Shown in pieces: positions 52,525 to 64,000 of a stretch of 64,000 bases of DNA. The translations under genes and the position numbers were made by a program. This DNA comes from Vespa crabro (lineage: Eukaryota > Arthropoda > Insecta > Hymenoptera > Vespidae), in assembly GCF_910589235.1 (NCBI RefSeq), contig NC_060962.1:4794232-4858231 (forward strand), in the 5' to 3' direction. Each line of letters opens with the position of its first letter. Positions within the stretch are counted from its first letter, which is position 1. The notes below the pieces were generated by a model. That model made no database searches. It worked only from the letters and a program-made list of their open reading frames with translations, and was not told where the DNA came from.

Positions 52525-53525
52525 TTATGAAATGCTCTAAGCGCTTTTTCCGTCAGGTGTTACGCGCCTTTCCTAAAATCTCTCCACCCCCGCTTTAAGT
52601 CCTTCTTCTCCCCACCACCTTTTACCAATCTCTCAGCCCGCGGGCGCACGCACGCACGTACGATGACGTACGCACGCGAGCGTGCTTTCTCCTTTTCTCT
52701 TCTTTCTTTCTCTCACCACCGACTCCTTTTTTTCTTCCTTTCTTATCTTTCTCGTCGTCTTTGTCGTCGTTGTAATTGTCGTAGTCGTAGTTGTCGTTGT
52801 CTTTGTCGCCGTCGTTGTATTGATAACGATGATGATAATGATGATGATGATGATAATGATGATGATAATGATGATGATGATGATGATGATGATGACGATC
52901 GTCGTTGCCACCGTCGCGTCGCGTCGCGTCGCGCACTTTAGAGAGCGCGCGCGCGCGCGCCTTGATTCGCCGCGTGAAATGGGCTTTTCACGGGCGTGGG
53001 ACCGGCCGCCACTTCAATAAGATAATCTTGTTAGATGATAGTGATCTTTCGTAAAATACCCTTTAATCTTCTGAATAAATTTCTTTCTTTCTTTCTTGCT
53101 TTTCTTTACTTTTTTTACTTTCTTTACTTTCTTTCTTTCTTTCGTTTCTTTTTTTGTTTTCTTTCGAGACCAATCTCGTATCTTCTAATGAAAATTTTGA
53201 TTAAAAAACTGATCTTTCACGTTCCTTGTCCAGTCGATATTACAATATTATCGATGATACGACTTATACGAGTTGATACGAATGGACATTTTGTGACATT
53301 CCAAAATCGAACGTGTCGAATCGCATCGCAGTCGCCGACTGACTGACTGACTGACCGAGTCAATGGAAAAAAGCAGCTGCGGTAGCGGCAGCGGCGGTGA
53401 TGGTGGTGGTGGTGGTGGTGGTGGTGGTGGTGGTGGCGGCGGCGGTGGCAGTGCCGATTCCATCTTCTCTTCTTCTCTTCTCTTCTCGCCATGGACCCGT
53501 AAAAGATCCTTATCTCTTTACGAAG

Positions 53526-53578
<53 letters not shown>

Positions 53579-54160
53579 TCTTTCTCTCTCTCACTCTCTC
53601 TCTCTCTTTCTCTCTTCACTCTCAGTCTCTTTTGTAGTCTTCTTCTTTTACTTCACATACGCAACGCACGCAGAATTAGGGAGCACGCACACTAATATTT
53701 CTTTCTTAAATAACTACACAAGAAGTCTTCATTCCTTGTCTCTTCGTTTACACGTAGTAGACATTCATTTAAAGAAATCTAATTTGCATCTCTCAGTCAG
53801 AGCTACGAGGACGTCTGTACGGCAGACACGAAGTTAAGGGTCGACGTACGAACTTCCTAACGTATATATGTGTGCGCGCGCAAGCGTTCGTATATGTACA
53901 TTATACTACATGCTACGACGGCGCGGCAAATTAGCGCCGAAATTAAATTCAATAAGAGAGCTTATGAACTTCGTTGTCTTCATGTTCCTGTTATAATGAT
54001 AGTTATACAAAGTGTGGCGAAAATGATTGACATTTATTAAAAGAAAGTTTTATTATTTATCTATTGATCAGCATATCAAATATTTCATTTGAATCATATT
54101 CTATAAAAAAAAAAAAAAGTTAGACGAATAATCGAAAAAATATCTTTGTTCGGAAAGAAT
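52525..54160. promoter_or_regulatory. Upstream region of shifted with GC-rich microsatellites
   Basis: 52,525-53,010 is GC-rich with GC dinucleotide runs (52,945-52,960) and a GAT array (52,828-52,893); it likely holds the shifted promoter. A GGT array lies at 53,400-53,440 and a long CT array at 53,528-53,620. 53,840-53,940 is another CpG patch. No gene is supported. Confidence 0.5.
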
Positions 54161-54167
54161 TTATCTT

Positions 54168-54212
54168 AAGGTATATGTCTAGATGTTAACCAAACATCTA
54201 GACATATTCCTT
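54168..54212. ncRNA. Candidate hairpin RNA 1
   Basis: Arm 54,168-54,187 and arm 54,193-54,212 are complementary over 20 positions with one mismatch, loop 5 bases. The stem is too short by itself for a typical precursor unless the flanks pair; a mobile-element origin is possible. Strand is not determined. Confidence 0.3.
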
Positions 54213-54224
54213 GAAGTATAGATC

Positions 54225-54284
54225 GCTATGTTGGTTTTTAAATGATTTCATCAAGGAGACGAAATCATTTAGATTTAACATAGC
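54225..54284. ncRNA. Candidate hairpin RNA 2
   Basis: Arm 54,225-54,249 pairs with 54,261-54,284 (GCTATGTT and AAATGATTTC blocks perfectly paired, a small internal bulge between), loop 11 bases, and partial pairing continues outward. The size and shape suit a pre-miRNA. It starts 12 bases after hairpin 1. I recognise no known miRNA seed. Confidence 0.35.
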
Positions 54285-54289
54285 TAGAT

Positions 54290-57200
54290 ATTATGCATAC
54301 TCTTCGAGAAATGTGACAGACTCGATGAACTTTCTCGATTTATTTTACGAGCACTATTCGGCTATGCCGATCCTTTCGTTTTCGAAAGATCGTACGGGAA
54401 TACATGAAAATTCAGAATTCGAAATAACAAATAAGGTGAAAAGAAATCGGCAAGAGGAAACCAGTTTTTAACGTTCTTTCGTCTGAACCTTCCTTTCATC
54501 TTTCTCACTCTTCCGCTCTTATTTTCTACTCTTTTTGCTTTTTTTTTATATCTCTGCAATACTCCTCTCTCTCTCTCTTTTCTCATATATATTATATATA
54601 AGAAAAAGTATATAGATAATATATAATATATATAAAATGTATAAGTATATATACGTGTCTTTTTATTCGGCAAAGAGATCTCAAATTTATCTCTTGCATT
54701 ACATCTCCGAGCTTTATACTCATGATCATGAATATAAGGATTCCGTAACAATTACAATTTCAATTATCTTAAAACAAATAAATATATTAATTAAACTATA
54801 ATTTTAATCAGTGATATTTCTTTCCATCCTCTATTAAGGTAATAAATGTATTATTACTCGTACGTGAGGACGTAAAAATTTTACAAGAGAAATTATTTTC
54901 AACGCTGCACTTTGTCCTGACTCTTCTGAGAGAGATCTCTTCTTCTTCCTCTTCTTCTTCTCGTCTTTTTCCTTGTCCGGTACGATTAACCGAACGTTTC
55001 CACGGTCGTTTCACGAGCCGTTATAAAGGCCGGCTTGTTAGACGAGATGCTCCACGTAAGAGACATACACCGATTTTACACTCCGTCGGTGTTCGTGGTC
55101 GCGGTGCAAAACCGCGAACATTTTTCGCGCCTCGATGAAAAAGACGAGAAGAAGAAGAAGAAGAAGAAGAAGAAGAAGAAGAAGAAGAAAAGGAAGAGAA
55201 AAAAAAAGAATCAGAAAAGAAGAAGAAGAGGAAGAAAAGGAGGAAGAGAAAGAGTTTCCGAGTCTTTCGATTAATACAAATAAAAAATAAATATTATTTA
55301 CTTATTTATTTATTTCTTTTGTATAATTTTAAAAATCATAAGATTCAGGAATGATAACCGTTGTAATTTAATATTGTCAAACATCAATATCAACATCAAT
55401 ATATATCATAATGCATCCTCAACCATGACAGGTCTTTCCGATGATATAGCGAAATAATCGTTATATAGAGCAATCTCACAATCCATCTTATAAACCCTCT
55501 TTCCCTCCCTTTATCTAAAGAAAAAAAAAACAATGTACTCCGTCTTCTTTGAGATGATAGATCCTTTAAGGCTAATTCGAAGGTAATCTTACAGATGGAT
55601 GCCTTCGATCGCGACTACAATGTTCTTGATTCCTATATACCGGTATGGGTGCGTGTGTGAAGAAGAGGTTGAGAATCGTGTGCAAAGAGAAGAGAAGAAG
55701 TCACGAATTGCTTTGTTGCCAAGTCCTCGTCTCCGATGGATTCTACAGATGCTTCGAGATAAAACCTGTGTGTCTTTGGATATAACACATATTTATGTAA
55801 GAGAGACATTGCAAATAAAATAAATATCTTAACATCCAAAATATATCATAGATCATCTATAGCGTGAGCTTGAATGTTTTGCAAGGGAAAAAAAGAAAAG
55901 AAAAAATACATCAAATAGTTAAGAAAATTTGTTTAACGGAACAAGACGAATAATAGAATAGAAGAAAAATGACGAAACATTTATTGTATACTGTGATCTA
56001 TTTTAATTTCGAAGAAACAGGTCACAAGGTTTCGAAGATAAAGGAGACATCATCCTTGTTAAAAGTCGATCCTCAGAGTGTCTGCGAAAAAAAAGTTAAG
56101 ATTATATCGAATCTTTACCCGAGCAAACGATCCAAGAAAGCATTCAATGAATAGCCGATAATAGTGCCCATTGTATATTTGACTCTCGAGGAATGGTTCG
56201 TCGTTTTAACAAATGGTCCATTGTAGACCCTCGTGAATTTCTTGGCGTTTTTACCGTCTCCTCTTTCGGTTTTAACGTTTTCTTTTCACAACTCGCACAG
56301 AAACCGAGCGTGCAGTGAAATTGTGAGCGAAGAAACGATTTTAAAAGAATCATTGCGCGCCTTTTTGTAATTTTCGAAACGCTGGTTAAATGAGCGTATA
56401 TCGGTAGCAGTGGTAATACAATTTCAAGAATCGAAATTTCTTATTTATTTACAATGTATAAATATTGTAAAAACAAGGTAATATCGATATTCATATTGTT
56501 TGCGAATTGTATGTTAGAGTTGGGAAAAAAAGAGGATGAGGTGGAGGAGAAAGGAAGAAGGAAAAAGAGATTCTCTTTCATAGGTCGTGTAAAAGCAGGC
56601 CGATTGTCGTTTTATCTACAATCGAGAATGTTTTTGCTCGGTCGTGGCAAACCAAATTGGGTTTGCCGCAAGTCCACGTACTGTGACTTGTTGATAGTTA
56701 CGTAAAGCTTGGATTATCCGAATAATACTTGTTTTGTTTGTGTGTATGTGTACTGTATTGGAGTGTGTCGAAGATGATTGGTTGTTTAGAAGACACAATC
56801 GTTTCTAGGCATTTACATATGTAAAACACGATTAGATTTTTTGTAGATTTATATAGCTCCATATAATTTGTATATATATATACGCATATTAATATTATAT
56901 ATATTTTATTATATATTATTACCTACATATAAACTTAAATGTATATATGCAGGATATTTCAGAATGATGTTTCAAACTTTCAGGGATGATAGAGGAGGAC
57001 ATACATAAGCGCCAATATTAGATAAAAAACTCAGATCTGGAAATGTCTCAATTTTTTTTAGGAGGTCATGTTTCTAGAGAATACAAAAAGTATTCTCTAT
57101 AAGATACCTGTAGTTAATCAAGAGGATTACCTTGCCTTGAATTGCCTTCAGTCATCCTCAGTTATCCAGAGTTTCCCCTTATAATTAGTTGTCCAATTGA

Positions 57201-59500
57201 CGACTGATGACTAGCAACTGGCAACTAGTAACTGGTAATTCCTGACTGATATATAACATATTATTAATATACATATAATATAATTATGTATTTTAATAGG
57301 CATATATAAATGTATATATTTCATATAAATGTTAGGAAAATATTTCTATGACCAATGAGTTAACCAATAGCTAGCGAGATGATGACGAACAGCAATGGAT
57401 CGTGGCGGAGTTTTTTTCATTCTCGTAAAGTCAAGGATATATACTCTCCTTTTAATCCTGTTTCTTTTTCGATAAACGCTCCCCTTTTATCTTCGTCGAT
57501 TTCTATGCGCAGAAAACACTCCAAAGTGGTCGAGAGAAAGAAGAGAAAAAGATGAGAAGAGAGAAAGAGGGAGAAGTGAAGGGAGGGGGAGAATGGCTGT
57601 TCTCCAGAGATCAAGTTAGAGTACCACCACAAAAAACCTGTCCCGCATAATTACATTATCGGTCACATCTCGCTCGACTTCTGTCCGCACGACTGTCTCA
57701 AGCTTCTGTATCCCTCTCACTATTGAACTCCCCACCAATGTCTTCTTCTTCTTTTCTTCTCTTAATTCTTTTTTTTTCCTCTTTTTCTTCTACTCAAAAG
57801 GGCGCGTAGGATATAACGAGGTACAGCCGTGAAAGGCTGCAGGGGGTCGTGTATACGGTCGGAGGAGACTCAAAATTTTTTTTTTTACAGCTATATACTG
57901 TTCCTTTTATTCAAAATCGATATAAACGAGTCTTTAAACAAGTTTCTTTTCTTTTGTTAATTCGTTGTGGATAAATTGATATATTTAAATGTATAAATTT
58001 AATTAATAATGTAAAAAATACAGTATTTCTTTTTTCCGTATAGTTTCAATATTATTTCAAATTTCCATACCGCCATACCATTAATATTTATTGTTGTATA
58101 TCTTGCGGGCTATAAGGAAAAACGGTAAGATAAAGAAAAGACAATAGTAATTTCGTTTGTAGATTTTATTTATTTTTTTCTTTTCATTGACATGGGAGAT
58201 ATTGTACGGACGTACGTTTGGAATGCGCATTTTGAAATCGTAGGAAAACGGGTAACTTAAATATTAAAATGTATTATCTCTACGAATTACATAACGTGGT
58301 TTTTCTTTTAACATAATATTATATCTTCGATAATAATCGCTGTTCTTCTAAAATATGACAAAAGAGAGTATAAACGGATTGAATAATGTCTCTTGCGCTT
58401 TTCTACTTCGTAGAAAATAATTTGAAGAGAGAGTACAGTGATGGTTTTCGATAGTACTCCTCGCGTGCATTTATTCTTTTTATTCGGAAAACATATTATT
58501 ATTATTATTGTTATTATTATTATTATTATCCTAATTATAATAATTTAATATACAATGAACAATATGAGTGATGGATAAACGCATGTTAAGACAAATGCAT
58601 TGAATATTTCTTATTGTTTAACTCCCCTATACTCTTTTTTTTCAGTCGGTGTTATGCTTTGTACAAATAACATGCGCTATCCAATCGTTTCACGATGAAA
58701 TACTATTCAATAATAAGTCGTACATTTTATATATTATATATATACATATATATATCCAATATATATGTATATATCCAATTGCATAAAACATAAAGCAAAA
58801 GAATATGTTAGTTTCTATATAACGTTTTCAACTTCATAACAAATATTATATGCACGTGAACAAAGTAAATATTACAAAAAAAAAAAAAGAAAAAAGAAGA
58901 AGAAGAAGAAATAGAAATACAAAAAAAAACGTGTGTATATGTAAATCGTTAACTCACTATTATTTTGCGTCAATGTAAAATACATACAACTATTTCTTGT
59001 ACATAAATTTCTATGCGCATAGATAGTTTCTTTAACGCAAGTAACGGTACGATATAGGCTTCGAAATATTTGTTATATAAGGAAAAAACAAGAAAAAAAA
59101 AATAGATCAGAAAAAAGATATTTGCGATTGTAAAAATGATAAAAAGTATAAAAATGCAATAAGTCGTTTATATACGGATGTATATATTGGAAGTTTACGC
59201 AAATATAATGAAATATTTAATATACATTCGTGGAGATTCAAAGTTTCGTTTTAAATTCTATTTAGAGATTCCTTCGAAAAATATTTACGGGGAATCCAAT
59301 ATAAAATTATATATTAAATTATGTGAAAAAACGTACGTATAACTATTTATCGTATGACTTCGACGTCGACGTCGACGTATGTATATAATACGACGTTCTG
59401 ACTAACAATGGAAGTAATATATCAGAAATCAGTACTTTATGATATACGTATTGAACTTTATCTTTCGAATTACTTGGCATTTTTATTATATATATATTAG
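54290..59500. other. Intergenic region
   Basis: Contains a GAA array (55,143-55,190), AT-rich stretches and several short unsupported frames. 57,120-57,250 has repeated short ACTGG/ACTAG-type motifs. 57,400-57,850 is somewhat GC-richer. A TCGACG triple repeat lies at 59,360-59,378. No protein or RNA gene is convincing. Confidence 0.5.
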
Positions 59501-59522
59501 TGTCATTTTATATGTATGTGTG

Positions 59523-59528
<6 letters not shown>

Positions 59529-59571
<43 letters not shown>

Positions 59572-59598
59572 AATATATATATATATGTATATAGTATA

Positions 59599-59655
<57 letters not shown>
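59529..59655. repeat. Long AT/TA microsatellite cluster
   Basis: Roughly 125 bases of near-pure TA units with short interruptions, followed by a CA run (59,654-59,670). Confidence 0.95.
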
Positions 59656-59656
<1 letters not shown>

Positions 59657-59699
59657 CACACACACACACACGATAGCTTTCTTTCCTTTTATGCACCCA

Positions 59700-61895
59700 C
59701 ACATATAATTATTCATTTTTTCGACGTCAAAGTCATTTGTACAGGATAATCGGCAAGAAAGGTCCTAACAAATATTTTCTGACAAAACATTTATACATGC
59801 AGCACCAAAGAGGATATATTTCTTTTTTTTCTTTCTTTCTTTCTTTCTTTCTTTTCGGTTAATATATGGATAAATCTTTGATATTATGTTGCAGACAAAA
59901 TTGTACCATATTTCTTTCCTTCTGATAAGCTGAAATATATATCATTTTGGAGTATAATATATTTATGAATTATCTCGCATTTCTATAAGTATTTTACATT
60001 TTGTACCTTTTTTTTCATTGCCTTTGTACCTAACATATTTGCTTGTGACACTTTTGCAGACAACCTGTACACATTGTATGAAATTTACTAATTTAATAAC
60101 CTAAATTAATTGTACATGTACTCTGAAAAAAAATAACAAGTCTGTCTTATTCTCTTTAAATACTCAGTATACTATAATCAAACATAATAGTGTTACTTAA
60201 TAGTTGTCCCTTGTGTTCTTTCTTTTTACTCTTGTCAGATCTCTTATGTCTTCTTGTCTATTAATATAATGTCTCTTTATATATTCTCAATACTTTATAT
60301 ATTAATTAAATAATAATCCTATATTATGTTCCTTGGATTATAATAAATCTTGTGAAAAAGAAATAAGTTTCATAAACATAATAAGTATCGGTATTTTTTT
60401 ATACCTTATAAAATATTATTTAGTTTTAATTGGGAACTACAGCTTCTTTCATTAACTTTAACTGAACTTATTTAACAGATTTTATTAAAAATTGTGTTTT
60501 ACAAAAGCAGAAAAGTATTTGATGAATTTCGAACAATTTCAGTTCAAGATTGACTAATGAAAAAAAAGTAAACAAGATAAAAGCGTTGCTAAGAAAAAAA
60601 TAAGAGATCCCCCCGGCCGGTCATATAGTGACTTATTTCAAAGTAGAGAGATCTCCCCATTTGGTTGGCTAAGTGTTAACTAGAGCATGTTTCACATACA
60701 AAAAGCAACGATTAGAGGCCTTGTGATATCTAACTACTATAGTGCATGTGTGTGTACAATGTTTTGTTAATATTATATTAAATATGTGTGATACAGTTTT
60801 TTTTTATATATATATATTTTTGTTTTGCTCTCATATCTGTAATCAATGTGCAAGTGCACAATAATCATAGATAATTAATAATTCAATAAATTTGGCCCTC
60901 TGTCTGCAGAGTAAAAATTGATTGTGTATCTAAAGATCTTTAGAGAGAACTTCCTTAAGAAGTAACATTCAGTCGAGGCCAGATTGTGACATCGCTTCTT
61001 AAGCTGTCCTTTAATATTTTCATCTAATTTTGTATAATAATAATAATATTGAGAAAGATAATTTTCACATTAGGTAGGTTGTTATATCAGTATTTTTCAA
61101 ATACTATAGGCTAGATTATAATTTATCACATTGAAGATGTTTTGTGTATATTATTTCAATAGATTGTAAAATTTTTATTTTTGAACACATAAAACGTGAG
61201 GCAAAATGTTTGACGGTATATGCTATCCTGAAAGTATTTTCCACTCATAGATACATATACACCACAATCCGAATAATGCAAACACATTTTAGATACCCTG
61301 TAATAAGCTAAAGTGTCTGCCTTCAATCTAGCCTTGTCAAATATTACCATAGATATTGGAGATTAGTTTCTACAGTTCTATTTTCATAAATAGCTTGCAC
61401 GCTATGAAACACCTATTGTCTTTGGGTTTTACAACTGACCAGAGATGAATAAAATAAATTTACATCTTGCATTGTCATTTAATACGTCATATATTCAAAT
61501 ATATACACATGTGGTAATTATATTTAACATATTTTTTTAATTTTCTTTCAAATGACCTCTAATTATGTCATAACATTTTTTTCAATTTTTAAACTGTAAA
61601 CATATTTATATTATTATAATCTCTTAGTATATAGATTAATATGAAAAAAGAAAGTAAAAAAAGAACTTAAAGAGCCACATGTATACATAACTTTTCTTAC
61701 AAATATTAAATGCACAAATTCATGAATTTCTCTAAGTAAACTATAAAACCCAAAAACAAATTCTAATTGGCAGTATAGTGTTGGACATTGCGCCCAGCGC
61801 AAAGTGCATAGCGAAATTGCTGCAGCAGATAAGGATTCGTATTCCTTACCATGATGAGAAAAGATCTTTTATCTTGTTTGAGATTCTTAGAGAGG
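59700..61895 (-). other. Probable 3' UTR of Neuroglian
   Basis: Follows the terminal Neuroglian stop. AT-rich without coding potential, but with GC-richer, non-repetitive islands at 60,600-60,730 and 60,890-61,010 that look like conserved untranslated sequence. A CTTT array lies at 59,828-59,855. The 3' end cannot be fixed by eye. Confidence 0.35.
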
Positions 61896-64000
61896 TTACA
61901 CGTACGTGGCCATAGTCCCGGTTGGAATGGACGGTGTTTCCTCTGGTCTGCCTTTTGGACCATATTGCCCAATAAATGATCCATCTTCTGTGAAAGGCCC
62001 TATAAACCATACATATAGAAAACATTATAAAATACTTTTATGTTTTAATTCTATTTAAAGTATCAATGAATATGTGTCTTAAAGTGAAAACCAAACAATT
62101 AATAAAAAAGCATATAATGCCAACGATGTAACATTACCTACCTTATACCAACGTTGCAAATGCTTGTGAATTAGGTTCTTGTTTACGATGCCGACCATAT
62201 TGACCAATGAAAGATCCATCCTCGTTCATACCCTCTGTATTAAGTCAAGCAACAAAGCAAATAAAATGTATAATAAAAAGATAAGAAAAGTGTAATACAT
62301 AAAAATAGCACGAAAGCTATACGGAAATTAATGCAATATTATATACATATATTATCTATTATCAAATGATATATAATTTTTTTCTTTTATAAATTGTGCA
62401 TAAGCTGGCAAATACAATGAAGCTGAGAACATTTTTTTTGCAAATAAGACAATTTATATAGCAAAAATAAAAACGATAAACGAATAATATCATATATAGC
62501 ATGCTTTGTTTTTCATTTTCTACAGTGAGAGTATGTTCTGTATATAAAAAATATTTGATTAAACAATTTATTGCGTCAAAACTAACCTTCTCCATATTCT
62601 GCCATAGAATCAGTGTCAGATTCTGGATGTTTTCCATCTTGATGAGATGACGAGGCCAACGACGCGCGGCCACCGGCAGATTTAGTATCTAAAGGTTGAG
62701 AATATTCATGGAAACCACCTTCGTCAGGATAATCTCCTCGTCCAGCAGCTAATTCACGTTCATGCACTGCATATTTTCCACCTCTATTTCGTTTAATTAT
62801 GCAGACAATAATCAGAACAAATAGAAGGAAAGCTATTGCCAACATCATACCTACATAAATTATTAAGTATAATTAATATTTAATTATTAAGTAATTATTT
62901 TTATTAATGAATATCATAATATATGAATACATCAAATTTTTTTCTTCAAAGTATTACCTATGAACCACCCAGCTGTTGCAACGTTTTCTTTAGGTTGAAT
63001 TATTGGCCCTTCACTGCTGGTTTCTACTTCTTGTGGTACACTTTCAGTAACATAATCTCCATCAACAGCAACTACAGACATAACATAGACTTCACCACTT
63101 GGAAGTCCACGTACCTATATAAAAAGATTTGATTAAATTTTGCTATTAAAATTTATAATTTTCAGAAGAAATTATATTATTTATTACTTACTTCAATCGT
63201 ATTCGATTGAAATTCGGGATCCGTTTCAGAAGCAATTGTTTCACCTTTCAAATTATATTTTACAAAGAAATGACTACCAGGATTGCCATTTAAATTTGGT
63301 TGCCACGTAATCCTTACATTCGAATATCCATTTTCTTTTGGAATAGTATCCCATGTAAATTGAGGTACGTCTGGTCTTTGAGAAGTACGTGTTCTTTTTT
63401 CGATGAAATAACTATAAAAAAAGACATTTTTTATCTTACTGATAAATAATCTTCTTGATAAATAAATTCTATATTAACAAAACTTACTCATTTCCTTCAC
63501 CAACTTTGGTTGTAGCTCGAATATGGACTCTATATTTTGTATCAGGCGCCAAAGCTGCTAATTTAGCACTAGTAGCTTCTGGATCTGATATATGTGGTTT
63601 CCTTTCTAATAATGTCTCTAATCTAGTTCCATTTACTACTCTATAATAAATTTTATATCCAGTTAAAACACCATTTGGTTCAGCAGGCTTTGACCAGACA
63701 AGAAAGAGTGCACTAGAGCCCATGGGAAAAGCTTCAAAACTAAGTACTGTTCCTGGAACACCTTCAGGTGTATCAAAACTTAATGTCTCAGATGGAGGTC
63801 CTGCATATCTACATATAAAAAAAGTGTTAACAAATGCATTTACCCAATTCCAAAGTTAAGAGATGATATGCTTGAATATTTAAGTTACCTTCCATTATAA
63901 GCAAGAATCCTGACAAAATTTTTACTATACGGAATGAATTTATTAACTAAAGCGCGTGTCATATTGCCACCTCTAATGTCAATTTCACGCATTCCTTTTT
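61896..64000 (-). CDS. Nrg: Neuroglian, L1-type cell adhesion molecule (partial, C-terminal part)
   Basis: Transmembrane homophilic adhesion protein of neurons, glia and epithelia. The window holds the last exons: >63,889-64,000; 63,488-63,808; 63,192-63,411; 62,958-63,114; 62,587-62,850; then a terminal exon 61,896-61,999. This gives 391 residues of the long isoform. Fibronectin III domains are visible (LVWSKPAEPNGVLTGYKIYY; YRVHIRATTKVGEGN; VRITWQPNLNGNPG; EVYVMSVVAVDG), then the membrane span AGWFIGMMLAIAFLLFVLII with KRNRGGKY stop-transfer. The cytoplasmic tail has DYPDEGGFHEYSQPLD and SDTDSMAEYG, nearly identical to fly Neuroglian, followed by the ankyrin-binding EDGSFIGQY. This terminal exon ends in TMATYV, a PDZ-ligand-like C-terminus as in the fly neuronal (180 kDa) form. 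The 5' part of the gene lies beyond the window. Confidence 0.96.
62142..62234 (-). CDS. Nrg: Neuroglian alternative exon with in-frame stop
   Basis: After acceptor CAG this exon continues the same phase from the transmembrane exon, giving EGMNEDGSFIGQYGRHRKQE and then PNSQAFATLV before TAA (62,143-62,145). It corresponds to the fly 167 kDa-type tail (NEDGSFIGQYG). A good donor (G|GTAGGT) directly follows the stop, so it may be a 93-base symmetric cassette exon whose inclusion truncates the tail and turns the downstream exon into 3' UTR. Its last residues TLV again resemble a PDZ ligand. Confidence 0.85.

Noticed and set aside
53363..53837. Frames with Gly or Val runs followed by Ser-Leu
   Set aside because: They are encoded by the GGT and CT arrays.
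54211..54471. 86-codon plus-strand frame
   Set aside because: It overlaps the second hairpin and has no recognised domain; the inverted-repeat structure is the better explanation of its 5' half.

Overview
The window is nuclear DNA from an insect. Every recognisable gene is split by short, AT-rich, GT-AG introns. The proteins are insect forms: ZAD zinc-finger proteins, erect wing (the insect NRF1), Shifted, and Neuroglian with its insect-type cytoplasmic tail. The AT-rich background, small introns, abundant GA/CT and AT microsatellites and CpG-rich promoter islands fit a holometabolous insect, most likely a hymenopteran. That assignment is inference; no species marker was found.

Layout. 1-9,200 is a microsatellite-dense, partly GC-rich block with no convincing gene. 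9,200-17,900 is AT-rich and mostly non-coding; it holds two old local duplications and a possible small secreted-peptide gene on the minus strand (11,091-12,667). 17,906-20,352 (+) encodes a THAP-ZAD-C2H2 protein in six exons. 20,353-26,782 is intergenic with two weak exon-like pieces. 26,783-30,657 (-) is enolase-phosphatase E1 with a very long acidic tail. 32,725-35,322 (-) is a ZAD protein with 15 C2H2 fingers. 36,204-37,141 (+) is cytochrome c oxidase subunit 5A. 39,692-45,505 (-) is erect wing/NRF1, with a CpG-rich, microsatellite-rich region upstream (47.3-48.7 kb). 49,501-52,524 (-) is shifted/WIF1, and the ubiquinone gene COQ7 (50,052-50,740, +) lies entirely inside one of its introns. 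52,525-61,895 has no clear protein gene but contains two adjacent hairpins at 54.17-54.28 kb and the probable long 3' UTR of Neuroglian. 61,896-64,000 (-) is the 3' part of Neuroglian with two alternative C-terminal exons; the gene runs off the window.

Functional themes. Three genes concern mitochondria or respiration: COX5A (complex IV), COQ7 (ubiquinone synthesis) and erect wing, the insect member of the NRF1 family. Two genes, ewg and Nrg, are classical targets of the neuronal RNA-binding protein ELAV in Drosophila, and both show sequence-visible alternative 3' exon structures here. E1 belongs to the methionine salvage pathway. Exon boundaries were deduced by hand from reading frame, splice-site consensus and family similarity; in each main gene the exon phases join without frame error.
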